Shown piece after piece: positions 8,350 through 18,473 of a DNA stretch of 22,671 nucleotides. The notes beneath the pieces were generated by a model. The model was given only the letters and a program-made list of their open reading frames with translations. It was not told where the DNA came from and searched no databases. The stretch comes from Thelephora terrestris (taxonomy: Eukaryota; Basidiomycota; Agaricomycetes; Thelephorales; Thelephoraceae): positions 1 through 22,671 of the forward strand of contig WIUZ02000048.1 of assembly GCA_015956445.1 (NCBI GenBank). Reading direction: 5' to 3'. A program made the translations under genes and the position numbers. How positions within the stretch are numbered: the stretch's first letter is position 1; every line of letters starts with the position of its first letter.

Positions 8350-10019
8350 TGAACGGAAAAAAAAGAAAGAGAAAAAAAAAAATATAAAGCGCAGGGGGGG
8401 AGGGAAAAATAAAGGGGGTGGGATGTAGTCTAATTTAATTGAGGGAGAGACGAGCGAATTTAAACAGAAATTGAGGAAATGGCGCGTTGATCGGAGGGTG
8501 TAGCAGTCGTGGGAAAAAATTGAGGGAAAGAATATGCCAGGGAGAGGCGGAAAAATCGAGATGAGAAAAAATGGAGGAAGAAGAAACGAGGCCGCGGAAC
8601 TATTTCGGAGTGAAGTTACCCTTAGATAAGATTAACTGTAGAAGAAAATAAAATACCAGATAGCGTGCACCGCGGGGAACTTTTTGAAGTCAAAGTTCAC
8701 CGGTCCGAAGTCTTTCAGAGGAAGAAACTTACCGGTAAGTGATGGGTCGCACACTGATCGGAGGGTAGAGGGAACTAGGCTAAATCTTCTGATGCGCAGG
8801 TAGATAGCGATAGTATCAAACTAAATAAAAGTCCGGCGGGACGCTTGAGACCGTACGCAAAGAAAAAGTATAGGGGAGGGCGGGCGTAAAAATAAATCAG
8901 GACACGAGGCGGGGACACGAGTGTATCGATCAACGGAGGCGGGGTAGAGTCCGGAAATTTAAACAAAATAACGCGCGGGGTATGTAGACGCGGGGCGGCG
9001 GTCAAGCGACGGAAGAGAAGGAGTGGGATGGGAAGTAGGTGGAAAGGAAAATAAGTTGAGGGAAGTGAACGCTCGAGGTATATGGAAAGTGGGCGGCGTA
9101 TACGGGCGGTGAGAAGATAAGGTGGGGTCGATGGAAGGAAGAGGGGAGGAGACGGTCTTGAGGCGCGAGTTCGCAGAACTCGGCTGTCGAGAGAGAGGAG
9201 GAGGTCTTGAGAGGCAACGAGTCTTGACGTCGCGAGGTTAGTGAGTCCGGGGAAAGGGGAGAGGCTCGCTGCTTGTCAGGACGAGGCTAGGAGGAAAGTA
9301 ATAGACGTCAGAATATACGCGAGAGGCAATTTGAAACGGGTGAGGGACGAGAGAGAGAAAGGGAGAGGGTATGAAAACAGGCAAGATCTACTCAGCAGAA
9401 ACCCGTTGTCCCTCCAAATTTTTGCTAGACTTCAAGATGTTGGACCTGGGACTGAGAGGGTGCCGATTTGCGCGAAGAGGTGAGATTTGAGAGGGAGGGG
9501 AGAGAAAGGCAAGGGGAGTAGCAAAGACGAGAGAGAGGAAAAGGAGAGAGGGATTGGTGCTGCTGGAGGCGGCCGTTCGGCGTGAAAATGGTTGGAAATT
9601 GTAGGTTGGGGTCGCGGATTGAGAAAAGAGAGTTTTGAGGGAGGCAGGGGTAAAGGCGGAGGTGTCGAAGGTCGAGAGGCAAGGTGTGTTTGAGGTGACG
9701 CGGTCGACGCGAGGTGTACCGGGAGTAAACGAGCGAACGTGAGACCAGCGGAGGGCAGCAAACGTGCAGAGTTGGACGGCCAGTCGGTTCGCCAGGTTCC
9801 GAGGGGAAAGAGAGATGTGGAGGCAGGAAGAGAAAGGTGAGATGTGGGGAGCGGAGTGAAGACTTTTCGCTTACCAGCGGAAGACGGGTTCAGGAACCGG
9901 AGTTCGGATCAAGGTTTGACCGAATCCGATCCGGGTGACTGAGATTAGAATAAGTGTTTTGATGGCGCGCGCGATAATGAAAACGTCAGAGATGGGGCTG
10001 GGAGATTACGAGTTCGTTC
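8344..10019. other. Purine-rich non-coding stretch
   Basis: No convincing gene on either strand. The plus strand is G/A-rich with short frames of biased composition. Details seen: an A-run at 8357-8385, the palindrome ACTTACCGGTAAGT (8727-8740), two copies of GATCGGAGGGT (8491 and 8757), and CCGCGGGGAACTTTT at 8670-8684, which is also at the inner edge of the 3' LTR. On the minus strand it is a C/T-rich stretch downstream of the coiled-coil frame and upstream of RT. Confidence 0.5.
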
Positions 10020-11349
10020 TTACTTTAGAAAACCCGACCGATTTATGTTAACATAGGAAGGGTGGTTTGCATGGGTGGCGTAGCTTGCGTTCGAGTTGGC
10101 GGCGTTGTCCGGGTAAAGAAGGTGAAGGGCGACTTGATAGAGTTGCTGGTAACGAGTGGTGAGGGCGGTAATTTCGAGGCCGTGTTGCTTGAGTTGGTGT
10201 TCGACGCTGGGTCTGATGGCGAACTTGAGGGACGATCTCCGACATTAGGACACTGTTCATGTCGCCTTGAGCCTTGCGCTGATCTCAACGGTTTTGGCGA
10301 GCTTCTTGACTTCGAATTCTAGCGCCAGAACTTGATCGAGCTTATCTTTGACAGATCTCAATTCGACGCGCAGGGTCTCGACTTTGACTTCGAGCGCTTT
10401 GATCTGATCTGTCAATTGTGACAGCTGCTTCCGTACCTCGTTTGCTCTTTCGTTTGAGTTCGCAGTTACGGACCGGGTCTCATAGCGGTGGTTTGCCTCG
10501 GATTGTTCTTCCAGGACCTTTCTTATCGGCTCGGACCCTGTTCTCCTGCTTCTTCAACTCGTTCGACTTCCAGTTGAGTTTGGTGAGTAAACATCCGTCT
10601 GTGTATACCTGATTTTCGAGCTCCTCAACGGTCGTTTAAGTCGCTTGTCGTTCCTCTCGATCCGTTCTTCGAGTACCCGATCTGCTGTTTGACGTCTTCA
10701 AGGTCTTCAAATCCGGGTCCTGGCGGGCGTGATTTGCTGAACCTTTGTACGTTAGACGTATCTCGGCAAGATTATTACCCAGAGTTTTCGAGAGTACTTC
10801 GGTGATTCTCCTTGATCAGGGGTCGGACTTGGCCGGTTTCAGGGCTTCTTCACACGCTTCGCTTCAAGGTAAGTTGCGATGTGTTCCCTTTGTTGAACAA
10901 AACTTTCCCTATTTCTCCTCCCCAGTACTCGCGTTTTTGCTGAACTCCCTCAGGTTGTCCTTTGTCATCTCGTACGTCAACTGGAGGAGTCCGAGTTCGC
11001 CTAGGCATTCGAGGACTTCACGGCGATTCTTCCGGCTCTGGAGGCGTTCGAGGTATGGGCTAAAAAACTTAGATTTGCTTGAATTCGTTCCAGGCCTGCT
11101 CGTTTTCTTCGGGTGACGGGGCGGTTCCTCGCGGGGGGAATCAAAGGTGGCAGGGTACAGCTTTGACCACGCCTTGAATTCGCTTGGTGTCCTTGGCGTC
11201 CGCAGTTTCTCCTGATCTTCGGAGGTTCGTCGGTTTCGTGTCGTCCGGGTATATAGCATTGATGGGGAATCTGGGGCAAGATCCATAGAGGGATCTAGAA
11301 CTGCAATAGGTGGGTTTCCGGGTTCTTCGATATCGACCTGCGGATTCAA
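10020..11349 (-). CDS. Coiled-coil C-terminal part of block protein
   Basis: The minus strand reads through several one-base shifts. 11349-10909 encodes NPQVDIEEPGNPPIAVLDPS, then TPSEFKAWSKLYPATFD, then LERLQSRKNRREVLECLG. The middle contains GNNLAEIRLTYKGSANHARQ. From about 10700 to 10260 comes a long heptad-like coiled coil: RVLEERIERNDKRLKR, TVEELENQVYTDG, QLSQLTDQIKALEVKVETL, then RVELRSVKDKLDQVLALEFE. After another shift, EHQLKQHGLEITALTTRYQQ leads to a TAA at 10022-10020. Coiled coils of this length suggest self-assembly or scaffolding, possibly Gag-like, but I recognise no family. It appears continuous with the frames at 11350-14559. Confidence 0.6.
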
Positions 11350-11935
11350 TGTCTCATGTCGTTTTCTGGATTTTTAGACATATCACTTGCCTGGATTATT
11401 CCGGCCGCAAACGACCCTTGCTACGTGGACATCCGGGTGGTCCTTTCGTTCTGATTGGGCAAAGGTGGCTCGGGCTCTCCCAAGGCTAAGTCATTTTTTC
11501 GTTATCTCGCGATTTTGGGATATGCCATTGATCGCTTACTTAATTTCCCCAGATCGGGAGCTTCTTTGATGGTCTTCTTTGTGGGTCGTCACTTCCTTTG
11601 ACATCTCGTAACTTGTCTAGGACGCTGTCCACGTCATCGGTTCGTCGGCTTTGTCCTCGACTGGTACGCTCGGGAACCTGTACGGCGGCGCTGAATCAGG
11701 TAAGATAACATTGTGGGTAACGGACTGATCGTGAAAGGGGGTATTGCGGGAACTGCTAAGTTTTCTTGGGGCTCCGGTCCGGCTGGCGCATTTGACGCGA
11801 AGACTTGGACATGCGCGTTAGCTACGCGGGACGTTGGCGGTGGCCTCGGCGGTTCATTGAGGTTGGCCGAGCTTGAGGCGTAAAGGCGGACATAGGCTTG
11901 TCCCTGGCGTACGTATTGGGAGGGGCCTTCGCCTC
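11350..11935 (-). CDS. Proline-rich middle of block protein
   Basis: Open minus-strand segments link the Cys-cluster part to the coiled-coil part. The first runs from about 11935 with GEGPSQYVRQGQAYVRLYAS, then NEPPRPPPTSRVANAHVQVF and AVPAIPPF. A one-base shift near 11735 gives VTHNVILPDSAPPYRFPS and VPVEDKADEPMTWTAS. A further shift near 11615 gives KLRDVKGSDDPQRRPSKK. There are no long in-frame ORFs because of the shifts, but codon-level sense continues across them. No domain is recognised. A disordered linker is likely. Confidence 0.45.
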
Positions 11936-12400
11936 CTAGTAGCGTTGCGCCGAACGCGAAGAACGAGTGATCTCCGGGGGTAACATACTCTCTTCTAACT
12001 GGACGGGTGGGCCGCCGCTAACAGTCCGGGAACTTGGTTTTCTGGAGATGGGATTTCGACGTCCATTACTTCTTCCCATTGGCTGGTCGCCTTGCCCTGG
12101 TAAGTCGTGGTTCAGACTTGGTCGGACTAGGCTGACTACCCTTCGAGGGTCGTTTCGGGACTGCTGTTGAGGATTGTTAGCTGCAGGACACTTCCTACAA
12201 CCACAACAACACTCACCATTCGAGGTGGGCTCCGTCTTGGCTGAATCTTGGGGTTGATCTTTGAGTTTTGGTGATATTTTGTCCAAGGTGCGTTCGACCT
12301 CTTTTATACCTTCTGGTGCTCCCAATAATTTTATTTCCTTGGTGGTCCTATCCCTTTCTAGGTGTACAAAGGTTTCTACAGGGTCTCCACCGGTTGTGCA
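11936..12400 (-). CDS. Cys-cluster segment of block protein
   Basis: The frame 12325-11936 extends upstream, by a one-base shift near 12380, from the repeat-bearing frame (GDPVETFVHLERDRTTKEIK). It carries VERTLDKISPKLKDQ and then the cluster NGECCCGCRKCPAANNPQQQ, followed by a basic, Gly/Pro/Ser-rich tail. Five Cys in eight residues could bind metal, but the spacing does not fit a CCHC knuckle. Function is unknown. Confidence 0.5.
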   Translation of the reverse strand, partial: CTTGGDPVETFVHLERDRTTKEIKLLGAPEGIKEVERTLDKISPKLKDQPQDSAKTEPTSNGECCCGCRKCPAANNPQQQSRNDPRRVVSLVRPSLNHDLPGQGDQPMGRSNGRRNPISRKPSSRTVSGGPPVQLEESMLPPEITRSSRSAQRY

Positions 12401-13888
12401 TGTTCCGAGCCCTTTTTCCGTCCCATGTGGGCCTCAGACTCAGACGCGTGATCGGAAGTCTGTGGGTCACTTCCTAATTTGGTAAGTGTTTCTTCTTCTG
12501 CTTTCTTCGTTTCCTCGTCGGTGTCACTGACTTCTTTATCCTCCTTTCCTTGGTTAGATTTCTCTGGATCCTGGGTTGAGGGCTTGTTACCTCCATTCTT
12601 CGCAGGTAGCCCGCGTCGGACTTCGATTGTTCCGTCATCCAATTTACTAATTGTGTAAGTTCTTATTTCTTCATTCGCGACCATCGGGTCCCTACTCAAT
12701 TCATCTAGCACTCCTTCCAGCTCATCCTGCTCCATTACATTCCACATTACTTCGTTGTCCTCGGGTGTTTTGCCCTTGAATTCTGAGCCGAAGACCCTTA
12801 TCCGCTTTTTCGGTACTGCAGGTTCCGACGGTTCCGGTACGTATGTTTGCTCTATGTTGTTGTTGTCTGGATCGTAATTAAACGCATCCGGATATTCGCG
12901 CAGAATGTCCAATCCGGCTTCCCGCGGGTCTTGTCGGTATTGTTCCCCATACACGGCATGGTTACCTCCGGGTGATGATTGACTACCGGTTCCGACCGTT
13001 GCGTCATTCGGTGCCTGGCGCCTTTTTGACTTCTTGTTTTCGTCTTCGGTTCCTGTTCGGTGAGGTTCCCTTTCTTCCGTTATTCCTTGCACTGCCTTTG
13101 CATTTTCCGGGATGGCCGTGCCGTCTTCTGGATCCCATACGGTCCATTCGTGATTGTTGTTGGGGTCATTGCTCTCTGCCGATAGGTTTCCTTTCGAGGT
13201 AAGTCTCGATATGTTAGGCCTGTATCTTTCGCGATCGGGTAACCACTGTTCTTCATTCTCGTCTTCTTCGTCCGTGCTCAACTCCTCAAGTCTATTCGGC
13301 CTGGATCCTGGGTCGTCTGACCCATTCCATTCTTCGTGAATTGTTTCAAGTTTCCCGTACCGCGTGGTAAGTCCCGATATGTTTTCTTCATGTTTTCCGT
13401 GATCGGTTAACCTTGATTCCACAGAACTTTCTTCTTCGTCAACGCTGGGTCCCTCGAGGTTATTCGGACTGGATCCTGGGTCGTTTGACCCATCTCTTTC
13501 CATTCCCATCGGTCTCCATACGTTTCTTGTGTCAGTAAGTTCGGATATGTCGTTTTTGTGTTTTCCGTGATCGGTAATTTTTTGTTGATTAGACCTTTCA
13601 TCGTCTTCTTCGTCTGGCCCACCAGCTATTTGGGCTGGATTCCAGGTCGTCTGACCCATCCATGTCCATTCTTCTCAGTTCTGGAGGTTTTTCCATGTCG
13701 GTAAGTGCGGATCTATTGAATTCGGTCTCCCACTCGTTTACCCACTCATTGTCTGTGCTATCTAGGTCTGCATTCTGGTTCCCTAGTACTGCTTCCGTTG
13801 CAAACACGCAGGCTTCTACGGCCACTGATCGTTCACGGCCTCCGGTTCTCCTTTGTTCCCGGTGCTCCCTTCGTTCGCACGATTGCAT
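12376..13888 (-). CDS. Acidic repeat segment of block protein
   Basis: A 427-codon open frame (13659-12376) is joined at its start by a one-base shift to 13888-13598. The first part is a repeated unit of about 56 residues: an acidic patch, a TDHGKH-type element, IS-x-LT, and GSDDPGS-x-PN-x-LE, seen three to four times. A unique part follows (EYPDAFNYDPDNNN, KKRIRVFGSEFKGKTPEDNE, ISKLDDGTIEVRRGLP), then a second acidic/lysine-rich stretch. Composition predicts disorder. It is the longest intact frame in the window. A structural or interaction role is possible, but nothing is recognised. Plus-strand frames here are shadows. Confidence 0.6.
13198..13706 (-). repeat. 168-bp coding tandem repeat
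   Basis: The plus-strand landmark (G/A)GTAAGT recurs at 13198, 13366, 13534 and 13700, giving units of 168, 168 and 166 bp. Each unit also contains GGTCGT(C/T)TGACCCAT, which forms the short inverted pair GGGTC/GACCC. Multiples of three (168 = 56 codons) keep the minus-strand frame open through two units. The 166-bp unit coincides with the frame break near 13600-13660. Confidence 0.8.
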
Positions 13889-13950
13889 GTACCTTCGGAA
13901 TTCGTCTCCTTGGGCCTTCTCGGTAAGTCGTCTCGTACGCCGTGTTCGCG

Positions 13951-14559
13951 TTACCTTGGCGATGGTGGACTGATTTTCTTCCTGTAGGTTCCATTTTCGT
14001 TTCCGGGAGGTTGGTAGGGTTGAGGGCGGATCCGGTTCAGGGGTAGCGAGAGTTTGAGAGGGTTGAGGGTTTTCCGGGTGGGGTGGCGTAGATACTTCGG
14101 TTTCGTATGGGTCAGGGTCGTTCGTTGCGGCCCTATCTTCATTCTTAAGTCTTCGCTACATAGCCTTGTCCACGGCTTCTGGTCGCGCATGGCTTTCTTT
14201 CGTTCGAGTTCACACAATGCATTCCATTCTTCGTCGGAAGCTCCTTTCCGGACCATTTTAATATATGTTTCGTACAGGTCCGAACTAATGGTATTTTCGT
14301 TCGACTGTTTATTTATATCTTCGTCCGAATATTCTTCCGTCCCCTTTTCCGCGCGTGTTTCCTCCAGCTTCCGTAGATCTTCTTCCGTCCCGATCCGTCC
14401 GATTTCATCATCTGTCTCGCTTCTTCTGTCGTCTTCATCAAGCACTAGCGCTTCGCGTCGTTGCGCGGGCGTCGGTGGGTCTTCTCTCGCGATCGTTACT
14501 GGTGAGTAAATAAAATCATTTTCTCTTTCCTCCAGGGCTTCCGTTTCGACGCCGGCCAT
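13951..14559 (-). CDS. N-terminal acidic segment of block protein
   Basis: The frame begins at an ATG at 14559 (MAGVETEALEERENDFIYSP), about 45 bases inside the block edge. The same frame is open further upstream through EEEEGSLVIGSN to the edge. About 200 residues follow, very rich in E, D, R and K: LVLDEDDRRSETDDE, EEYSDEDINKQSN, DLYETYIKMVRKGASDEEW. A basic/proline tail ends at 13951. A shift links it to 13888. If the block is an insertion, coding sequence starts almost at its border, so this could be a 5'-truncated copy. No known domain is seen. Confidence 0.5.
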   Translation of the reverse strand: MAGVETEALEERENDFIYSPVTIAREDPPTPAQRREALVLDEDDRRSETDDEIGRIGTEEDLRKLEETRAEKGTEEYSDEDINKQSNENTISSDLYETYIKMVRKGASDEEWNALCELERKKAMRDQKPWTRLCSEDLRMKIGPQRTTLTHTKPKYLRHPTRKTLNPLKLSLPLNRIRPQPYQPPGNENGTYRKKISPPSPR

Positions 14560-14602
14560 ATTACTTCCGATCACGAGGCTTCCTTCTTCTTCCTCGCTGT
14601 CC

Positions 14603-15200
14603 GGTACTCGCCTTCTTCAATTTCTTTATTTCCTCCTATTGCGTATACTCTTGCCTGGTAATCCTGTGGTTGATACCTATAATTTTTGTTGTTTTCTTCA
14701 TTGTCCCGAGATCCATATGTAGAGGGAAGGGGTCTGATTTTTCGCCAACCTTTATTGGTAATAATTCTCAAATGAGAATTCCTACCATCTTCTATCCAAG
14801 TGGCTTTATGGTCTACACCCCATTCTCTTCCAAGCAGTAGCTGAAATCCTGCATTCTTTTTTACGTAGAGATTTCCGGGTGCCATAACTCTTCCTTTTGT
14901 CTCTTCATTGTCATCTCTGCACAAGGTATCATTCCTGCACATTGGGAGAGATTTCCGTCAACTGACATCATCGGAATCCTGTGTTCCTCGGCGTTGGACC
15001 AAGGTATGCCTGCTGCTTCTATTAACCTTTGATTAACAATGTTGAGTTGGGATCCACTGTCAAAGACTCCAGTCATCATAGTCCCTGCCACATTGACTGG
15101 TATCTTGATCAATCCATCCCTGGGCACTGTTACCGTAGGCTCCACAAGGTCTGTTTCATCTTCTTGATCATAGTCTTCTTCTCTTCTGATTGTTCCTGGA
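14603..15200 (-). CDS. Gypsy aspartic protease
   Basis: This cleaves the Gag-Pol polyprotein. The frame opens with EPTVTVPRDGLIKIPVNVAG. The active-site motif VFDSGSQLNIV has its DSGS at 15061-15050. A hydrophobic strand region follows. After a one-base shift near 14930 comes the second conserved block, AGFQLLLGREWGVDHKATWI, then SHLRIITNKGWRKIRPLPS, and ARVYAIGGNKEIEEGEY at the border of the anomalous block. Retroviral-type proteases act as dimers with one Asp per chain, which fits a single DSGS. The upstream acidic stretch DYDQEDETDLVEP is in the same frame near 15170. Confidence 0.9.
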
Positions 15201-15236
15201 CTACAGCTTGAAATGGTTGCTGTTCTTCCTTTTCAA

Positions 15237-15764
15237 TCACCTCGGCGAGGAGGCCAATTTTCTGCTGCTTGGGACAGAGACCTCATGCCCTTGTTTCATT
15301 GCGCTCACAAGGCCTCGTCGCAAAGAAGGCGCAGCATCGATTGCTTCCTGTACAGTTAGGGTAATGTTGGTGTTTAGTATTTTAGTGGCAATTGCTGAAC
15401 TGTCTGGCTTCTTGGTAGTCCTGGGATTAGTGACTTTGGGACCATTGGTTTGCTCCAAATGCGCCGAGTCCTTCCTATTGTAGTTAGTAGGCTTTGCAGT
15501 GACCTCCTGGTCAACCTCCATTGGAAGCAACTGGTTGTCCGTTTTACCTTTAATTACGCCCTTGTTGGGGTTAGAGGCAGACCGGATGTTCCCCGTCTGG
15601 TTGCTGTTAAGATTGACGTGATTCTTGATTGGGTGCTGTGGCCTACCAGGACTCTTTGCTTCCCTGCTCCTGGGGAGCTTCTCCATCCCTTGGGGTCGGC
15701 TAGGTAAGACTTGCTGTACCTTCTTTGTGTTCCTTGCTGATTTGGGTGGTCCTTTCAACACCAA
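15237..15764 (-). CDS. Pre-protease segment of gypsy polyprotein
   Basis: This 175-codon frame lies between the Gag knuckle region and protease. The N-terminal half is basic and low in complexity. The C-terminal part, AIATKILNTNITLTVQEAID followed by RRGLVSAMKQGHEV, resembles the conserved short block (KIL-x-x-x-ITLTV) that precedes protease in many Agaricomycete gypsy polyproteins, where it is often annotated DUF4100-like. It overlaps the end of the gag frame by ~65 bp in another frame, and a shift near 15230 connects it to protease. Assignment is from memory of the family, not from a search. Confidence 0.7.
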   Translation of the reverse strand: MVLKGPPKSARNTKKVQQVLPSRPQGMEKLPRSREAKSPGRPQHPIKNHVNLNSNQTGNIRSASNPNKGVIKGKTDNQLLPMEVDQEVTAKPTNYNRKDSAHLEQTNGPKVTNPRTTKKPDSSAIATKILNTNITLTVQEAIDAAPSLRRGLVSAMKQGHEVSVPSSRKLASSPR

Positions 15765-17308
15765 AAGCTTGACAGTGTTCTACCTCCCCAGAGGTCCATC
15801 CTAATTCCGCTTCTTGTTCATCAGTATCAGCATCGTCTTCATACCTATCCACTCCTATGTAGTTACACGCAGTTTCCAAAGTAGGGTTGTATGGCAAGGC
15901 TTCAGCATAATGGACTTCAGCTGCAACATGTTTAGTAATAGCTTGTATCCATGTCTCATTAGGTGCTCGGTAGATTCTTGAGTTGTCAGGCCACTGTAAC
16001 CGTCCTGACGTTGGGTCCTTTACTATCTTCCCAGCTTTTACCAATTTGTTTATTTCCTCACATGCCCTAATGTGGTGACCTTGCTGTCCACAACCAAAAC
16101 AGGTGTAGTTCTGTCCGATTGCGTTGGGGCCTGTTGCCATAGAGAAACTTTGAGGAGGGGGTTGAGACATTCTCTGGGGTGATGGATTGAAAGGTGGTCG
16201 ATAGGAGGGATTTGGTCCTTGTCGTGACTGGGGGTTGGTGAATTGTTGGTTGCCAAAGTTCTGATGAGGTGGTAGATCCCTCTGGAATGGTCTTCTAGGT
16301 TGATTTGGTCTTGCTGAGTTTCGGTTAGGAGGAGGTTCTACGTAATTCTGGAGATGTGGGTACTGCTGAGCAAAGTGTACATATTTGACCCAGTACTTGG
16401 GGTCATCAATCTTGAGGTTACTCAGGTCATCCACTAGCTGGTTGAAGTCTTCATCCTGCTTTCCTTTGTGCTTCTTGGTCTTTGTGGGTAACTTAGGAGG
16501 AGATTTAGGTGGAGTCAGGGGTGACTTGTGTTGGATAAGAGGCTTTGGTTCATCATCTGATTCGTCTTCTGAGTTATATCCTGAGAGCTTAAATGGCTTA
16601 GTGGATTCCTCTTGGTCTGACTCTTCTTCTTCAGAGGACTGGTATCCGCCTTTGGTTGCCAGGTGCTGATCAAACCTATAAGGGTTAAGGACTGAATCAG
16701 CTCCTTCTACTATGTCTGCAATGCTGAATGGCACTGTCACATCTAAGTGAGGTGTAACCATTCTCTGGGCTTCAACTTGTCGCCTGAAGAGGCATTCAAA
16801 CCTTCCCAGAAATATCTGTTGACATCTCTAGTGGAGATCTTCCTCATTTCTCTGGCACGTCCTACCAACTGATGGAATTTGATTTGATATTTCTTGAATC
16901 TGTCAAGGGTGTCCATTCGACGTTTTCCATTTGGTAGTGAAGGCTTCAATTTTTCCCACATTCAGGGATCCTTGCTTGTCCCCAAAGAAGTAATCGAGCT
17001 CAACCAATAGAGTTCCATAGTCCCTTTTGGCATGGGAAGGCCAAGTTCGCAGCAGGTTAGCGATTCCAGGGCTACAGTATCGAATGAGTCCTTGACTTTT
17101 CCTTTGATGAGGTGACGTCATAGCGGTTGCATAGGTGGTTATAATTCTCCAAGAAGGGCTCCAAGGTATTGGCAGCTCCTGTGAAGGTTTCTGGTGCACG
17201 TGATTTGTTGGGGGCTGGTAATTCCAAGTAGGAATTTGATTGAGTAAGGAGGTCTTCAACTCCATTGAAGGGATGTTGTTCGTTTTCTGTATCTGAGATA
17301 TAAGTCAT
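15700..17308 (-). CDS. Gypsy Gag with CCHC zinc knuckle
   Basis: Gag packages element RNA in virus-like particles. The start is an ATG at 17308 (MTYISDTENEQHPFNGVEDL). The capsid-like part runs through shifted frames: PETFTGAANTLEPFLENYN, LIRYCSPGIANLLRTWP, TLLVELDYFFGDKQ, then FKKYQIKFHQLVGRAREM and VNRYFWEGL. The 353-codon frame 16761-15700 carries an acidic/Ser linker, a Pro/Gln-rich stretch and the knuckle CFGCGQQGHHIRAC (C-x2-C-x4-H-x4-C, 16101-16060), which binds nucleic acid. INKLVKAGKIV and RLQWPDNSRIYR follow, as in related fungal Gag proteins. Three one-base shifts lie in the first 600 bp. Confidence 0.92.
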
Positions 17309-17389
17309 GTTGGTTGATGTAGAGAGATGGGGAGATGAAGGTGATGGTGGGAATGGTGTTTGTGGTGATAAGATGGTGTTTTTTGAAGC

Positions 17390-17407
17390 CCCTCGCCGTG
17401 GGCTCCA
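17390..17407 (-). other. Primer-binding site
   Basis: Two bases inside the 5' LTR, the minus strand reads TGGAGCCCACGGCGAGGG. TGG at this position pairs with the CCA end of a tRNA, as expected for a gypsy PBS. I cannot name the tRNA without a search. Confidence 0.65.
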
Positions 17408-18473
17408 GATGTCGAGTTTGCTAGGGTTGTAGTGAAGAGGTCTATAAGAACTCTTACTAGTCCTTCTTGGTTTACTTAGAAGCTAAGCGTTAACAACTAA
17501 GTAGGCTGGTTGAGAAGTCAGTTATCCCGACTATCAACTCCACAGGGTGGGCGGGGTTTCGTACTTTCCGGCTCCTTGTCCTGATGAGTTCGCTGAAGGA
17601 GGTTGTAGGTCCTTCAGATGTGTTCAGAGGGGTTCAGTAACCTTTATCACTACTGCACGTATATTCCCTGGTCCAAACACCTAGTAAGAATGTAAAGGGG
17701 GTTGCTGATCTTGATAAGAATGGAGTTCCTGATCTACGCTGATGATCGGGAATGGAGATAATGATGTGTGAAACTGATACAATCGAGGCTGTGTATGAGG
17801 CTGTGAAGAAGGCTGTGTAGAATGCTGTGCACTGTGGCTGTGTAAGTGGCTGTGCTGTGGCTGTGTTAAGGGGGTGGCTGTGCTAATACTTCTGAGGCTG
17901 TGCTGATATGTCTGAGTGGTTTTGATGATCTGTCAATACTGCTGAGGTGCGTCCAAATGCTGCTGAGATACGTCTGATAACTTGATACTGCTGAAACTTG
18001 AGAACCTGTCTTGATAAGATAAACTTCTTGATATGTCTGAGATACTGATATGTCGGATACCAATGTGGTACTATTACTAAATCTGTCTGTCACCTAGTCA
18101 GTCACTAGTCTGAGGTAGAATACTCTCTGCCTGAAGGGTCTGCCTTCAGCACTAACAGAGATAAGGATATTGCTACGTCACAGAGTCAAGTGTACTAAGC
18201 TTATTCAGAAGTCCAAACTTAGAACTTATTCACACAGAGGTGGGGCTCAAAATGGTATGTGATTACTGAAAATCACTCAACCACTCAGGCCTAAGGAGGT
18301 GAGGCAAAGTAGGGGTCTTGGTGAAAAGGGGTAGAGTAAAAGAGGGTGGGTTATAGAGAGAAGAGGGGATAGAGGGGGCAACTACTGGCCAGTGGCCAAC
18401 AGCTGTTGGGTAGAGAGAGAGAGGGGTAAAAGGTTATGGGTGAGTTGCCTTTCCTTAGAACTGGGGGTGAGTT

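Larger units (their letters stand above)
8344..14602 (-). other. Candidate nested insertion between PR and RT
   Basis: GGTAC stands at 8339-8343 and again at 14603-14607, just outside this 6,259-bp block, and could be a 5-bp target duplication. Base composition changes at both edges: 14461-14520 has seven CpG, while 14641-14700 has one. Outside, the protease frame ends ...KEIEEGEY and the RT frame opens VPVGTGDFIEK at these same points. The inner ends are neither TG...CA nor obvious inverted repeats, so the element class is unknown. The alternative is a very long native PR-RT linker; in that case the 1.7 kb of non-coding DNA at 8344-10019 would be hard to explain. Confidence 0.5.

Noticed and set aside
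8357-8385. A-run as a LINE poly(A) tail marking the block edge
   Set aside because: The run lies on the plus strand at the left edge, while the block's coding strand is minus, so a tail would appear as a T-run there.
9432-9761. Overlapping Pro/Leu/Ser-rich minus-strand frames in the purine-rich stretch
   Set aside because: They are low-complexity translations of C/T-rich DNA with several frames open at once.
12972-13339. Plus-strand frames and repeated GGTAAGT as splice donors
   Set aside because: The donors recur because of the 168-bp repeat, where ACTTACC codes for the LT of IS-x-LT on the minus strand.
14054-14509. 151-codon plus-strand frame, very Ser/Arg-rich
   Set aside because: It is the complement of the acidic minus-strand frame; Glu/Asp codons read as Ser-rich on the other strand. 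No motif supports it.
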